A stretch of 64,000 nucleotides of DNA from NCBI RefSeq assembly GCF_000174815.1, contig NZ_ACNN01000005.1, positions 124,001-188,000 on the forward strand, given 5' to 3'. Below are positions 54,587 to 63,972 of the stretch, piece after piece (the first letter of the stretch is position 1; the number at the start of each line of letters is the position of its first letter). The stretch comes from Porphyromonas endodontalis ATCC 35406. GTDB taxonomy: Bacteria; Bacteroidota; Bacteroidia; Bacteroidales; Porphyromonadaceae. A program made the position numbers and the translations under genes. The notes beneath the pieces were generated by a model. It searched no databases. It was not told where the DNA came from and saw only the letters and a list, made by a program, of their open reading frames with translations.

Positions 54587-54598
54587 ATCAGTTGTTAT

Positions 54599-57500
54599 CT
54601 ATAGTTTTCGTCTCATCCTAAATAGTCTACGCTCCCTGTAGAGTCTACGTTGGTGCATAAATGCATAAGCAGTAGGTACCAAAATCAGTGTTACAAGCAT
54701 AGAGATTAGCAAACCTCCGATGATTGTGATACCGAGAGGAGCGTACATCTCCTTTCCCATGCCGGTACTTAATGCCATTGGTAGCATCCCCAGTATTGTC
54801 GTCATTGAGGTCATCAATACGGGACGCAAGCGGGAGCGACCAGACTCCATCACGGCGTCTCGGATACTATACCCACGCCGTACAAGCATATTACTGTAGT
54901 CCACCAGCACGATACCGTTATTCACTACAATACCAACTAACATGATCAGTCCGATAAACGTTACCACACTTAAGGTTGTCCCGGTAATGAGGAATGCTAA
55001 AATGATACCGACCAATGTAAATGGTATGGCAAAGAGGATAATAAATGGATCCAAAAGAGACTCAAACTGAGCAGCCATCACCATAAACACCAACATTAGA
55101 CCTATGATAAAGATAATCGTAAGCGAAGAGAAGGTATCGCTCTGATCCTCTATCTGACCACCTAATGAGATGCTTACACCTTGAGGGATCTGCGTATCGG
55201 CGATGATCTCTTTTGCCTTTTGGGCTCCATCTCCGAGTGAAATCCCATTAAGGTCGGCAGTAACTTTGACATACCTTTGTTGGGTAAGACGCTCAATCTG
55301 TATTGGCCCCTCCTTTTCTTGGAGATCTGCAACGGCAATCAATGGTATCTGCTGCCCCAGCAGATTTGTTACCTGCATTTCATTGAGCTTCTTGATAGAA
55401 TTGCGATAGTCAGAAGCATATTGTATCCTAATATCGTAGTCAGTACCATCCTCGGTGTAGGCACCCGCGTTGGCACCATAGAGGTTTTCTCTCACTTGTA
55501 TACCAATCACCCCGGGATTGAGAGCCATCTGAGAGGCTTTGTCCTTGTCAACTATGATATGAACCTCACGATTGCCCGCCGATACTAATGCCTCAACATT
55601 GGCAAACTCCGAATACTCCTTGACTTTTTTCTCAAGGTCAAATGCCACCTTATTCAGTTGATCCATGTTTTTCCCAAAGATGATAAACTCTATAGGAGCT
55701 TTATTTCCCGTTAGAACAGTAGCCATAGCACTGCCTCCTGAGACGGTCACTTTTTCGATTTCCGGTATCGCCTCAATCAGAGGACGAATATCGTCAGCGA
55801 TCTGTTGGCTACTACGATTACGCTCACTGACGGGCTTGAGGTGGCAGAAAATCGTACCAATATTTTTACCCTCCTTAAATCCTACTGCCGTGAGGACTCC
55901 CTCTTGGGTTTGCCCGGTAATACTTGCGAGTCCCCCTTCGGCAACCTCCGGCACATTGTCGCGCAACAGCTGTATGATCTCATTACCTACCTGCTCAGTA
56001 AAGGAGTGTGATGTGCCTTGCTCTGTCTCAAACTGGATAGAGATAGAGCCGGCATCAATATCGGGGATGTAGTCGGTACCGACAGCCTTTCCTAATAACA
56101 ATACTAAGACGAAGACGACCAGAGCAGAGCCAAGGGTGATACCCTTATGGAATACAGCCCAGCCCAGAAAGTTGCGATATATCCTCTCAACCCTTTGGAA
56201 CATACGCTCGCTCCAATTAAAGAGTTTGCCATGTTTTTTGCTCTCCTTGCTACGTGGGGCCGGTTTGAGCAATACGCTTGAGAGCATTGGGGTCAGAGCT
56301 AATGCTGTGAAGAGAGAGGTGATCAGACAGGTAACCGTAAGGACGGCTAATTGCTTAAACATTACGCCAACGATACCACCCATAAATACTAAAGGGAGGA
56401 ATACCACAATGGTGGTTAGGGTAGATGCGGCAATAGCTAATCCCATCTCGGATGCACCAAACATTGCAGCTTGCTTAGGCATAGCCCCTCGCTCTATGTG
56501 CTGTGTGATGTTTTCGAGTACTACGATGGCGTTGTCGACTACCATACCAATCGCAATTACCAACGCCACCAAGGAGAATATGTTGATGGTATAGCCGAGT
56601 ATGTTCATGACGATAAAAGCCGAGATCAATGATACCGGCATCGTCAGGAATACTATGAGGCTAGATTTCCATTCTCTCAAGAAAAGCAATACCACCAAGG
56701 TGACGAAGATCAGGGCATACCAAATAGATGAACTGAGGTTGTTAATAGATGAGATTACCAATTCGTCCGAACCTATCACTTCAGAGATTTGCACGTCCGA
56801 GGGTAACTCATTTTGTATGTCGCTTATCTTTGCACGTACGGCGTTGGCGACCTCTACGGTATTGGCTCCTGATTGTTTCTGTATCAATAGGGCGATACCT
56901 CTACCCCTATGATTGAAGGCTGACGCATTAGTTTCCTTAAAGGTATCCTTGATGGTAGCAACATCTTTGAGGCGTACCACCTTTCCTTTGAATGCCTTGA
57001 TAACAGTATTCTCAAGCTCTTGTACACTCTCGTATTTACTGGGCATGCGTACAGAGAAGTCGTAAGCACTCTCCGTTACAAAGCCAGAAGGCACGTTGAT
57101 GTTATTGGCTTTGAGCATCATGGAGAGCTGAGTCACAGACATACCATAGCCCTGCATCCTGATAGGATCTATCTCAACTCGGATCTCACGTTCAGGCTGC
57201 CCTAGATAGATTACCGTACCTACGCCATCTACCTTTCTCAGCGTAGAAGCGATTTGGTCCTCTACAATCTCTTCTAGACCGTTGTAGTTTTCGTCTGCAT
57301 TGATGGCATAACCGATCACCGGCATCATCGATGCATTGATCTTATAGATGATTGGAGTATAGGCTTGAGCCGGCATTCGAGACTTGACTAACTCCAATAG
57401 ATCTCGAGCATTATTTGCCGCCGCTGTAATATCTTCTTCCCACTCATACCTCAACTGTATGAACGATACATTCTCTTTAGAAATGGATTTGATCTCGACC

Positions 57501-57730
57501 AAATTCTCGGCAGAAGAGAGTACTGCCTCTAGGGGCTTAGAAACCTGTTCCTCCACCTCCATTGCCGAAGCTCCGGGATAGACCGTGATGACTGTAAGGG
57601 AGGGGAACTCCATGTTAGGCATCAGGTCTAATGGCAACTTTGTCAGAGAGAATACACCTATCACCAGTATGGCCACAAAAAGCATTGCGGTCGCGATAGG
57701 CCTTTTTACGCCAAATTCAGGAAGCTTCAT
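54599..57730 (-). CDS. RND efflux pump, inner-membrane subunit (HAE1-like)
   Basis: The 1043-residue protein has the RND plan: transmembrane helix 1 at residues 10-30, large periplasmic loops, two sets of six helices. It begins with KRPIATAMLFVAILVIGVFS and shows DNAIVVLENITQHI near 395 in TM4; the acidic pair of AcrB is D-N here, as in many HAE/CzcA-like pumps. It exports compounds with proton import, together with the fusion protein and TolC encoded just upstream. The substrate is unknown. A basic tail ends RRLFRMRRKL. Confidence 0.93.
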   Translation of the reverse strand: MKLPEFGVKRPIATAMLFVAILVIGVFSLTKLPLDLMPNMEFPSLTVITVYPGASAMEVEEQVSKPLEAVLSSAENLVEIKSISKENVSFIQLRYEWEEDITAAANNARDLLELVKSRMPAQAYTPIIYKINASMMPVIGYAINADENYNGLEEIVEDQIASTLRKVDGVGTVIYLGQPEREIRVEIDPIRMQGYGMSVTQLSMMLKANNINVPSGFVTESAYDFSVRMPSKYESVQELENTVIKAFKGKVVRLKDVATIKDTFKETNASAFNHRGRGIALLIQKQSGANTVEVANAVRAKISDIQNELPSDVQISEVIGSDELVISSINNLSSSIWYALIFVTLVVLLFLREWKSSLIVFLTMPVSLISAFIVMNILGYTINIFSLVALVIAIGMVVDNAIVVLENITQHIERGAMPKQAAMFGASEMGLAIAASTLTTIVVFLPLVFMGGIVGVMFKQLAVLTVTCLITSLFTALALTPMLSSVLLKPAPRSKESKKHGKLFNWSERMFQRVERIYRNFLGWAVFHKGITLGSALVVFVLVLLLGKAVGTDYIPDIDAGSISIQFETEQGTSHSFTEQVGNEIIQLLRDNVPEVAEGGLASITGQTQEGVLTAVGFKEGKNIGTIFCHLKPVSERNRSSQQIADDIRPLIEAIPEIEKVTVSGGSAMATVLTGNKAPIEFIIFGKNMDQLNKVAFDLEKKVKEYSEFANVEALVSAGNREVHIIVDKDKASQMALNPGVIGIQVRENLYGANAGAYTEDGTDYDIRIQYASDYRNSIKKLNEMQVTNLLGQQIPLIAVADLQEKEGPIQIERLTQQRYVKVTADLNGISLGDGAQKAKEIIADTQIPQGVSISLGGQIEDQSDTFSSLTIIFIIGLMLVFMVMAAQFESLLDPFIILFAIPFTLVGIILAFLITGTTLSVVTFIGLIMLVGIVVNNGIVLVDYSNMLVRRGYSIRDAVMESGRSRLRPVLMTSMTTILGMLPMALSTGMGKEMYAPLGITIIGGLLISMLVTLILVPTAYAFMHQRRLYRERRLFRMRRKL

Positions 57731-57734
57731 AGAC

Positions 57735-58814
57735 TTACTTCTTTTTTACAACACTCACTTTAGAGCCGTCGTTGAGCTTATTTTTGCCATCTACTACAAT
57801 TGAATCCCCACTCTTGATTGCATCGCTTTCGATGTATGCCCAACCGTCATTAATCTCCCCTCGAGTCACGGGGATGCGACTAACTTCGGTGCCTTCGGTA
57901 TTGACTTTGAATACGAATTCTTCGGCCGTCCCGGCTAAGCGGTATATGGCATTGAGTGGTACGAATAGACCTTCTCGCTCTGGTAGAGTAATAGAGACGT
58001 TGCAATACATACCGGGTTTTAGGCGGTTGTCTTTGTTAGGGATATTGACTTCAACAGCTGCCGTACGTGTCATTGGCGAAAGTGCGGGAGAGAGGTAAGA
58101 TATTTTACCCTCAGTCGGTTTATCCGGATAAGCGTCAAAAATTATGGTAGCACTCTGCCCTTTTTCTATGTAATTGAGTTCCTTTTCATTGACCTCAATG
58201 GTTATTTTGAGAGGATTGATTTGGCGAAGCTCTATGATGCCGCTTTCCAACTTAAGCTCATTGCTGAGGCTTGGTGTGAATGTATACGTCTCCCCTTCAT
58301 TGACCAAAATATCAGTGATGATGCCACTAAATGGGGCGGTAATAGAAGTATTCTTTTTGAGCATAGCCACTTTGGCCACGGAGGCCTCGTACTTAGCCTT
58401 GACGTGGTCGTAATCCATTTGGCTGATGCTCTTCTTTTCTAACAAACGGGTAATACGCTCGAAGTCGCGTTTGATGGCGTCGTTTTCGATCTGTGCCTGT
58501 AATAGCATTTCGTCGGACATCTCCACGATGAGGGCTCCCTTTGGAACAAAACTCCCTTTGCCGTAGTGTATCCGCTCTATCCTTCCTGGTAGGGCAGTGC
58601 CGAGATTCGCACTTTTAGATGCCTCAGCAGTACCCGAAAAACGAATTTTTGGGGTAAATATCATTTGTTTGGCTTGGATAATGGTCACGGGCACAACTTT
58701 GTCCGCATCGGACTCCTGATCTTTATCTTTCTTTTTGCTGCAGGAGGTAGTTGTGCCGATAAGTAGGAGCAACACCGCCGGGAGCAAGAAGCTCTTAATT
58801 CCTTTGATATGCAT
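57735..58814 (-). CDS. RND efflux pump, membrane-fusion lipoprotein
   Basis: The 359-residue protein has a lipobox (GTTTSC, Cys near residue 25) followed by a charged stretch (KKKDKDQESDADK). The lipoyl/barrel-sandwich parts appear as ASKSANLGTALPGRIERIHYGKGSFVPKG... near 63-90 and TSITAPFSGIITDILVNEGETY near 157, with a helical hairpin between. It links the RND pump to TolC in the periplasm. It ends four bases before the RND gene. Confidence 0.92.
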   Translation of the reverse strand: MHIKGIKSFLLPAVLLLLIGTTTSCSKKKDKDQESDADKVVPVTIIQAKQMIFTPKIRFSGTAEASKSANLGTALPGRIERIHYGKGSFVPKGALIVEMSDEMLLQAQIENDAIKRDFERITRLLEKKSISQMDYDHVKAKYEASVAKVAMLKKNTSITAPFSGIITDILVNEGETYTFTPSLSNELKLESGIIELRQINPLKITIEVNEKELNYIEKGQSATIIFDAYPDKPTEGKISYLSPALSPMTRTAAVEVNIPNKDNRLKPGMYCNVSITLPEREGLFVPLNAIYRLAGTAEEFVFKVNTEGTEVSRIPVTRGEINDGWAYIESDAIKSGDSIVVDGKNKLNDGSKVSVVKKK

Positions 58815-58825
58815 ATTGTTTTTGT

Positions 58826-60235
58826 CTATCTATTTTGTTTGTGAACAAGACTATGTCCCTCGGCATATTTATAGAGAGCACCGGAAGACTTCTCCAATTG
58901 AGACAATGTTACGGCAGCTTCTACTCTTGCATCAATATCGGCAGAGCTGGCTTTTTCCCACATGACCTGAGCTTCTAAAATATCCCTTATGCTGTTCATC
59001 CCCTCTAAGAGGCTGTTTTTTGTAATTCGCAGGTTTTCCTCAGCTTGCTCCTTAGAGAGCTTTGTTAGTTCCATCTTTTTAAGAGCCTCAGCATGCTTAA
59101 ATCTATTTTGTTGTATCTGCAAGTTGATTTTCTCTTGGGAGTCTTGCAGTTCTAACTTTGCCTTGGCCACTTGTTGGTCTGCCATGTGTACTTGGTGTAA
59201 TCTATCGCCCCAGGTTAGCACTGGGATCTGTACTCCCACGCCTATCATCCAGTCTCCGCCGAAGTTGTTTTGAGACCCTTTGTAGAGATTAGGTTGTGTC
59301 CAGTTGTATCCTGCCGTGAGGAAGATGTTGGGCAGGAATTGCGACTTCACCATCTTTCTTGCCGACTCTGTAATCGCGAGCTTATTGCGAAGCATCACTA
59401 TCTCGGCACGCTCAATGGTGTTGTTATTTGTAAGCGCCAAGAGACGGCTACTCAGTTGCTCCTCACTGATAATGCCAGTGTCTAATTCTATTTGATTAGC
59501 ATCTACTCCTATGATTTGTCCGAGCAACATCTTGGAGAGCTCAAGGCCGTTCTCCGCTTTGACTAAAGAGAGCTCCACTTCATTTTTCTTGACTTGAACC
59601 TTCAACACTTCGTTCCTAGTTGTCATGCCCTCGGCATAGAGATTTTCTAAGTCTTGTCCGAGATGATCTAAGAGGGACTTGTAGGTCTTAGCCAAAGTCA
59701 CTTTTTCTTGTATAGAGATCACTCTCCAGAAGGCTTCATCTACAGATGCTAAGACATCCGCTTCCTCCATTTTTACTTTCTCATGCAGAAGCTCAGATGT
59801 GTAGCGAGCTATCTTGTTTGCCTCTACAATTTTAAATCCCATAAAGATAGGCTGGCGTAGTATAAAGCCTCCCGTATACACCTCCTTGGGAGCGACACTT
59901 ATAAAGTCAAGAGGGATCGAAAGTCCTTGAGGTGTCACCCCCGGGATATTAAAGTTGATCGCAAAAGGGCGGATGGGTCTATCTCCCGGATTGACCCATC
60001 CCCCGGCGAAGTCAATGCGAGGTAAATACTTTGTTTTAGCCGACTGCACTAAATAGTCAGAGGCTACAGCATCAGCTTGAGCCATTTGTATCTGTTTGTT
60101 GTGCTCTAAGGCTAACTCTCTGCACTGCTCCAAAGACATTAGAGCTTGGGATTGTGCCTCTGTCTTCAATCCCACGGAGAGAACAACAGTCGTGATCAGA
60201 AAGAAGACCATTCTTTTGTTGACTGTTTGAATCAT
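58826..60235 (-). CDS. TolC-family outer-membrane efflux protein
   Basis: The 469-residue protein has a signal peptide (cleavage near TEAQ, residue 28), then the two internally similar halves of TolC: MSLEQCRELALEHNKQIQMAQ near 33 and long helices (LGQDLENLYAEGMTTRNEVLKVQV near 190; ILEAQVMWEKASSADIDARV near 425). It is the outer-membrane channel of the pump, between the response regulator (24 bases upstream) and the fusion protein. Confidence 0.92.
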   Translation of the reverse strand: MIQTVNKRMVFFLITTVVLSVGLKTEAQSQALMSLEQCRELALEHNKQIQMAQADAVASDYLVQSAKTKYLPRIDFAGGWVNPGDRPIRPFAINFNIPGVTPQGLSIPLDFISVAPKEVYTGGFILRQPIFMGFKIVEANKIARYTSELLHEKVKMEEADVLASVDEAFWRVISIQEKVTLAKTYKSLLDHLGQDLENLYAEGMTTRNEVLKVQVKKNEVELSLVKAENGLELSKMLLGQIIGVDANQIELDTGIISEEQLSSRLLALTNNNTIERAEIVMLRNKLAITESARKMVKSQFLPNIFLTAGYNWTQPNLYKGSQNNFGGDWMIGVGVQIPVLTWGDRLHQVHMADQQVAKAKLELQDSQEKINLQIQQNRFKHAEALKKMELTKLSKEQAEENLRITKNSLLEGMNSIRDILEAQVMWEKASSADIDARVEAAVTLSQLEKSSGALYKYAEGHSLVHKQNR

Positions 60236-60259
60236 GATTTGCGCGTATTAGTTGTCTTA

Positions 60260-61051
60260 TTATAGTTTGGTAGAGGACCCATAAGCTCCCTGATACCACT
60301 CCTTAAACTCTCTGTTTTTCGCTTTACTTACTATGACCTTCTCAGGGGTTTCTACGGAGAGTGTTACCATTAACTTGCCCCCAAACCATACAGACATACT
60401 CTGTATTGCACTATGTGCTACGATGTATTGTCTATTGGCTCTAAAGAATAGTTTGGGGTTTAAATCTTGTGCTATCTTTTCCAAAGAGAGGTCTATAAAG
60501 TGCTCCTTCTTATCGATGGTCACCAATACAGATGCTTTGCTTTCGGAGCGTATGTAGGCGATCTTTTCTACCGATATCGGGAAAAGTTTATCTCTAAAGG
60601 GAATCAAAAAATGGCTCTTATAACTCAATTGCGACTTGTTGAGTGCTTCAATCATCTTGTCCATCAGGTCTTGGTTATACACCCTCTCTCCACTCTGACC
60701 AAATCTTTTGATCTTGTCTAAAGCTCTTTGGAGGTCGCTTTGTTTGATTGGTTTGAGTAGGTAATCAATGCTATTGACTTCGAACGCTTTGAGTGCATAC
60801 TCCTCATAAGCTGTGGTAAAGATGATGGGACAGGATACATTGATGCGCTTGAAGAGCGAGAATACTTGACCATCAGCCAAATGTATGTCCATAAAAGCCA
60901 AGTCGGGCTCCGGGTGGCTTTTGAACCACTCTACACACTCAGATACACTCTGGAGTATGGTCAATACCTCTATGTCAGGGCCAGTTTCGGTGAGCAGAGT
61001 TTGCAACCCTTTGGCGGTAAAATACTCATCTTCTACGATTATTACTTTCAT
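60260..61051 (-). CDS. LytTR-type response regulator
   Basis: The 263-residue protein has a receiver domain (acidic pair VEDE near 6, phospho-acceptor Asp in LAFMDIHLADGQ near 55, Thr/Lys in TTAYEEYALKAF and LLKPIKQ near 102) and a LytTR DNA-binding domain (about 150-255; IAYIRSESKASVL, FFRANRQYIVAHSAI). It overlaps the kinase stop by four bases. It probably controls the efflux operon of which it is part. Confidence 0.92.
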   Translation of the reverse strand: MKVIIVEDEYFTAKGLQTLLTETGPDIEVLTILQSVSECVEWFKSHPEPDLAFMDIHLADGQVFSLFKRINVSCPIIFTTAYEEYALKAFEVNSIDYLLKPIKQSDLQRALDKIKRFGQSGERVYNQDLMDKMIEALNKSQLSYKSHFLIPFRDKLFPISVEKIAYIRSESKASVLVTIDKKEHFIDLSLEKIAQDLNPKLFFRANRQYIVAHSAIQSMSVWFGGKLMVTLSVETPEKVIVSKAKNREFKEWYQGAYGSSTKL

Positions 61052-62175
61052 ATTAGAGATTTGGCTTTGGGTTCTAATTGGTCTAAACTCTTTATCAATG
61101 GTAGTGAAACGGAGAACTGTCCATCCTTTGAGACAATATCAATATCCTTGCCAAATACCAAACGATATTGCTCCATCAGATTATCCAGTCCTACTCCCGT
61201 ACTGCCTGATGTACTTTGCTCTCTTAGTTGCAGCTTATTCTCTACTACGATCTTGTCTTCTTTCGTGCTGATGGATATGGTCAATGGTATTTTGGCACTT
61301 GCTATATTGTGTTTGATAGCGTTCTCCACCAAAATCTGCAGACCGGAGGGTATGACATAGTAATCCAAATATTTGTCATCAATATGCCACACTACCTTAA
61401 GACCATCGAAATAGCGGATACACATCAAGTAGAGATACGACTTGACAAACTCTAACTCTTCCGACAGCCGTACCACCACTTTATCGCGCATCGTATGCCT
61501 AAATACCATTGCCAACTCCTGCACATACTCCTGAGCCCGCCTATCATCCCTGCCGATTAGACCATTGAGCGTATTGAGACAATTAAAAAGGAAGTGTGGA
61601 TCTGTCTGATTCTTCAGAGCCGTGTACCTGTTTTGCAGATTCTCAAAGTCCAACTTCTGCATTCCTACTACTGCCAAGTGATTTTGTTTCATCAAATAAA
61701 TGGTCATAGTAAAAAGGAAGGTTACTACTAATATGACGAGATCCTTAGCATACTGCACCGTAGCATAAGTATGATAATTAAGAATATCTCTAAACCACCA
61801 CCACTGCAATCGCGACAAATAGGGCGATAGTAATACCACTCCCATCAACAGCCCGAATAATATCAGCCAGAGCTGGTACTGTCGTATATCATACCTATTG
61901 ATTGCCCAGGATTGGATGCTCAACAATAGATAAAAGAAGACCATGTTGACGAGTAGTGAGGCAATGGAACTCACCGACAAGATGGTTCTTAGGTCAAACT
62001 CTCGGCCGGCATCAAGCAAGCTGTAGTAATAGATAGAAGACGACAGCATCACAAACGCAAGCAAGAAACTGATGATAAGTGTAGCTAGTAATACACTCTT
62101 CTTTTCATCTCTTAAAAATATAAATCCGTTACTTCGTCGCTGTCTTAAACGGCGTTTTATGCGCGGTGTCGTCAT
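61048..62175 (-). CDS. LytS-type sensor histidine kinase
   Basis: The 375-residue protein has about four transmembrane helices in residues 28-190, then a His_kinase domain: the phospho-His in NQTDPHFLFNCLNTLNGLIG near 195 and RHTMRDK near 230, followed by an ATPase part with LVENAIKHN near 290 and GSTGVGLDNLMEQY near 330. Senses an unknown, possibly membrane-perturbing signal. First gene of the efflux operon (kinase, regulator, TolC, fusion protein, RND, PII-like). Confidence 0.92.
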   Translation of the reverse strand: MTTPRIKRRLRQRRSNGFIFLRDEKKSVLLATLIISFLLAFVMLSSSIYYYSLLDAGREFDLRTILSVSSIASLLVNMVFFYLLLSIQSWAINRYDIRQYQLWLILFGLLMGVVLLSPYLSRLQWWWFRDILNYHTYATVQYAKDLVILVVTFLFTMTIYLMKQNHLAVVGMQKLDFENLQNRYTALKNQTDPHFLFNCLNTLNGLIGRDDRRAQEYVQELAMVFRHTMRDKVVVRLSEELEFVKSYLYLMCIRYFDGLKVVWHIDDKYLDYYVIPSGLQILVENAIKHNIASAKIPLTISISTKEDKIVVENKLQLREQSTSGSTGVGLDNLMEQYRLVFGKDIDIVSKDGQFSVSLPLIKSLDQLEPKAKSLI

Positions 62176-62271
62176 AAGTCTTCTGTCTTTATGGATACTT
62201 TGTATCCCAAAAAGTTGCGTTTATGTTTGTATGTTGAGCTTTCCCGGTCTTCTCGCACAAGAAAGAAAAAG

Positions 62272-62333
62272 CAACGAGCCTATCTCACACCCTTCGTTTT
62301 TCGTATTTAGGGTGAAGGGATAAGACTCGCTGT
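62272..62333 (-). terminator. Terminator of the barrel gene at 62351
   Basis: An imperfect long stem: GCAACGAGCCTATC (62272-62285) pairs with GGATAAGACTCGCTG (62319-62333), with inner ACCCT and AGGGT. On the minus strand TTTTTCTTTC follows. It lies 18 bases after the stop of the barrel gene and upstream of the kinase. Confidence 0.7.
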
Positions 62334-62350
62334 TTTTAGGGCTTCTAAAA

Positions 62351-63064
62351 TCAGAAGCGATAGCCTAAGCCTACGGTAACCACACTCGCATGAGCCTTAT
62401 AGGCGGCGTTCTGTAGAGGGAAACCAAGCTTAGATGTGACATTGTTTATAGAGGTCTTAATGTCATCAATCTGGTTGATAAAACCATATTTATAGCCAGC
62501 ATTGATTTGAATTCCGTTGGTAAACTCATACCCCAATTGGCAAGCAATACCTACATCCCACCTTTGGAGAGCCGACTTATCGTTGTGCTTCTCGTACAGG
62601 TCAATTGGGTCAATTTTCACTAGGTTATTGAATTTCTTAATTTCGTCTGTTTTAGCGGAGAATCCTATCCCAACATAAGGCCCAACACCACCATACAGAA
62701 GCCCATTACCCAACTGTAGTTTACCTAGGGCATATATGGGGATCTGCATCCCCCATTGGTTGATCTTGTTTTCCAAAGATACAGGGCCGGCCTCTGCCTT
62801 TAGACCTATCCCTCTGTAGAAGAACTCAAGCTCGGGTTGGATAGCGAAGTTGGAGTGTAGGTTGATTCTCATGAAACCACCAAAGTCGGCTCCCGGTTTC
62901 ATTTGGCTTTTAAGAACATGAAAGTCGTTGCTTAAGGCAAGCCCCGAGAAGTTTACACCCGCTTTTACACCATAATCTGTAGACACTGATGACTGAGCCA
63001 CGGCAGAAGTCGCTGCCATCCCCATGATTACACTTGCTGCGATAGCAATAATATTACGTCTCAT
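62351..63064 (-). CDS. PorT-like outer-membrane beta-barrel protein
   Basis: The 237-residue protein has a signal peptide (cleavage near AVAQ, residue 24) and the outer-membrane barrel pattern of OMP_b-brl_2/PorT-like proteins: TDYGVKAGVNFSGLAL near 29, GGFMRINLHSNFAIQPELEF near 62, ending SVVTVGLGYRF with the terminal Phe. The specific role is unknown. Confidence 0.82.
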   Translation of the reverse strand: MRRNIIAIAASVIMGMAATSAVAQSSVSTDYGVKAGVNFSGLALSNDFHVLKSQMKPGADFGGFMRINLHSNFAIQPELEFFYRGIGLKAEAGPVSLENKINQWGMQIPIYALGKLQLGNGLLYGGVGPYVGIGFSAKTDEIKKFNNLVKIDPIDLYEKHNDKSALQRWDVGIACQLGYEFTNGIQINAGYKYGFINQIDDIKTSINNVTSKLGFPLQNAAYKAHASVVTVGLGYRF

Positions 63065-63590
63065 ACTTTCTTCTTTTTACTTTCGTTGTATTTGTTACTT
63101 ACGTTTATTCTGTTGTATGACCTATCCGATCGCAATAGGCGCATCAACCATATCACAAAGGTAGGAAGAATAAAAACCCATACCAATCAGTTATTGACCC
63201 AAACGACTTAAATACCTGCCGAACACCTCTGTACTACGACTGTGGCAGAAAAGATGGAGCACAAGAAGCTAAACGCAAGTGACGGAGGGGAGTGTGCCGG
63301 TGCAGCTGGCAAAACCTAAACCACAAGGGCGACGTAGTGATGTGTATGATGCAATCTTTTCTCTCGGATAGAGGTAAGAACGAGTCGGCTTGCATGGGTG
63401 TGTCTGCTTTGGGTGGCTACGAGGACCCGGATGAAGACAAGAGGGAAACCCCTCGTTTGCTCGTTTTGTCGGCACAAGGGGAAACTACTTATGTGAGATA
63501 TTTCCCTCATATGTTTTTTCGTTGGATATATGCTTTGATTAGGTTGGAAATACTACTTTTGCTACGCACAAGAACTAATATAGTAGTAAT
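63065..63590. other. Intergenic region upstream of the barrel gene and SemiSWEET
   Basis: About 525 bases. It carries the promoter of the barrel gene at 63156. The plus-strand stretch 63292-63590 is open over 100 codons but shows no start context, no signal peptide and no family resemblance, so I do not call a gene. A promoter for the SemiSWEET gene was not pinned down. Confidence 0.4.
63156..63163 (-). promoter_or_regulatory. -7 promoter box of the 62351 barrel gene
   Basis: TACCTTTG on the minus strand, 91 bases before the start. Confidence 0.5.
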
Positions 63591-63851
63591 ATGAATCAAG
63601 AAAAGTTTTTATCTATCCTCGGGTGGGTAGCTACTGCAACAGCCATGGCAATGTACATCTCTTATATACCACAGATTGGCTCTAACCTCGCCGGACATAA
63701 AGGCGACTGGCTGCAGCCAATGGTGGCAGGTATCAACTGCACACTATGGGTGGCATATGGCTTTGTTCGCAAGAAGAAGGATTGGCCCATCGTTATAGCC
63801 AACCTCCCGGGGATTGTTTGTGGCTTCTTGGCCTCTTTCACAGCCATGTAA
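63591..63851 (+). CDS. SemiSWEET sugar transporter
   Basis: The 86-residue protein has three transmembrane helices and SemiSWEET hallmarks: the first-helix proline in ISYIPQI near residue 25 and the sugar-site Asn/Trp region GINCTLWVAYGF near 47-58. It works as a homodimer that lets mono- or disaccharides cross the inner membrane passively. It stands alone with its own terminator. Confidence 0.88.
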   Translation: MNQEKFLSILGWVATATAMAMYISYIPQIGSNLAGHKGDWLQPMVAGINCTLWVAYGFVRKKKDWPIVIANLPGIVCGFLASFTAM

Positions 63852-63930
63852 AAGATTTTACTGATTCAACGAAGAACGGATGACCGGACAATAGACGATC
63901 CGGTGATGGACAAGTTATTTAAATAAAGAG

Positions 63931-63972
63931 CCCTCAGGGGTGTGCTAAGGGCATCCCCAGAGGGTTGTTTTA
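63931..63972 (+). terminator. Terminator of the SemiSWEET gene
   Basis: CCCTCAGGGG (63931-63940) and GC pair with GC and CCCCAGAGGG (63955-63964), with one internal mismatch, followed by TTGTTTTA. It lies 80 bases after the SemiSWEET stop. Confidence 0.75.

Noticed and set aside
63292-63594. 100-codon open frame before the SemiSWEET gene
   Set aside because: It has many early Met codons, no domain and no start context; it overlaps the SemiSWEET start by four bases.
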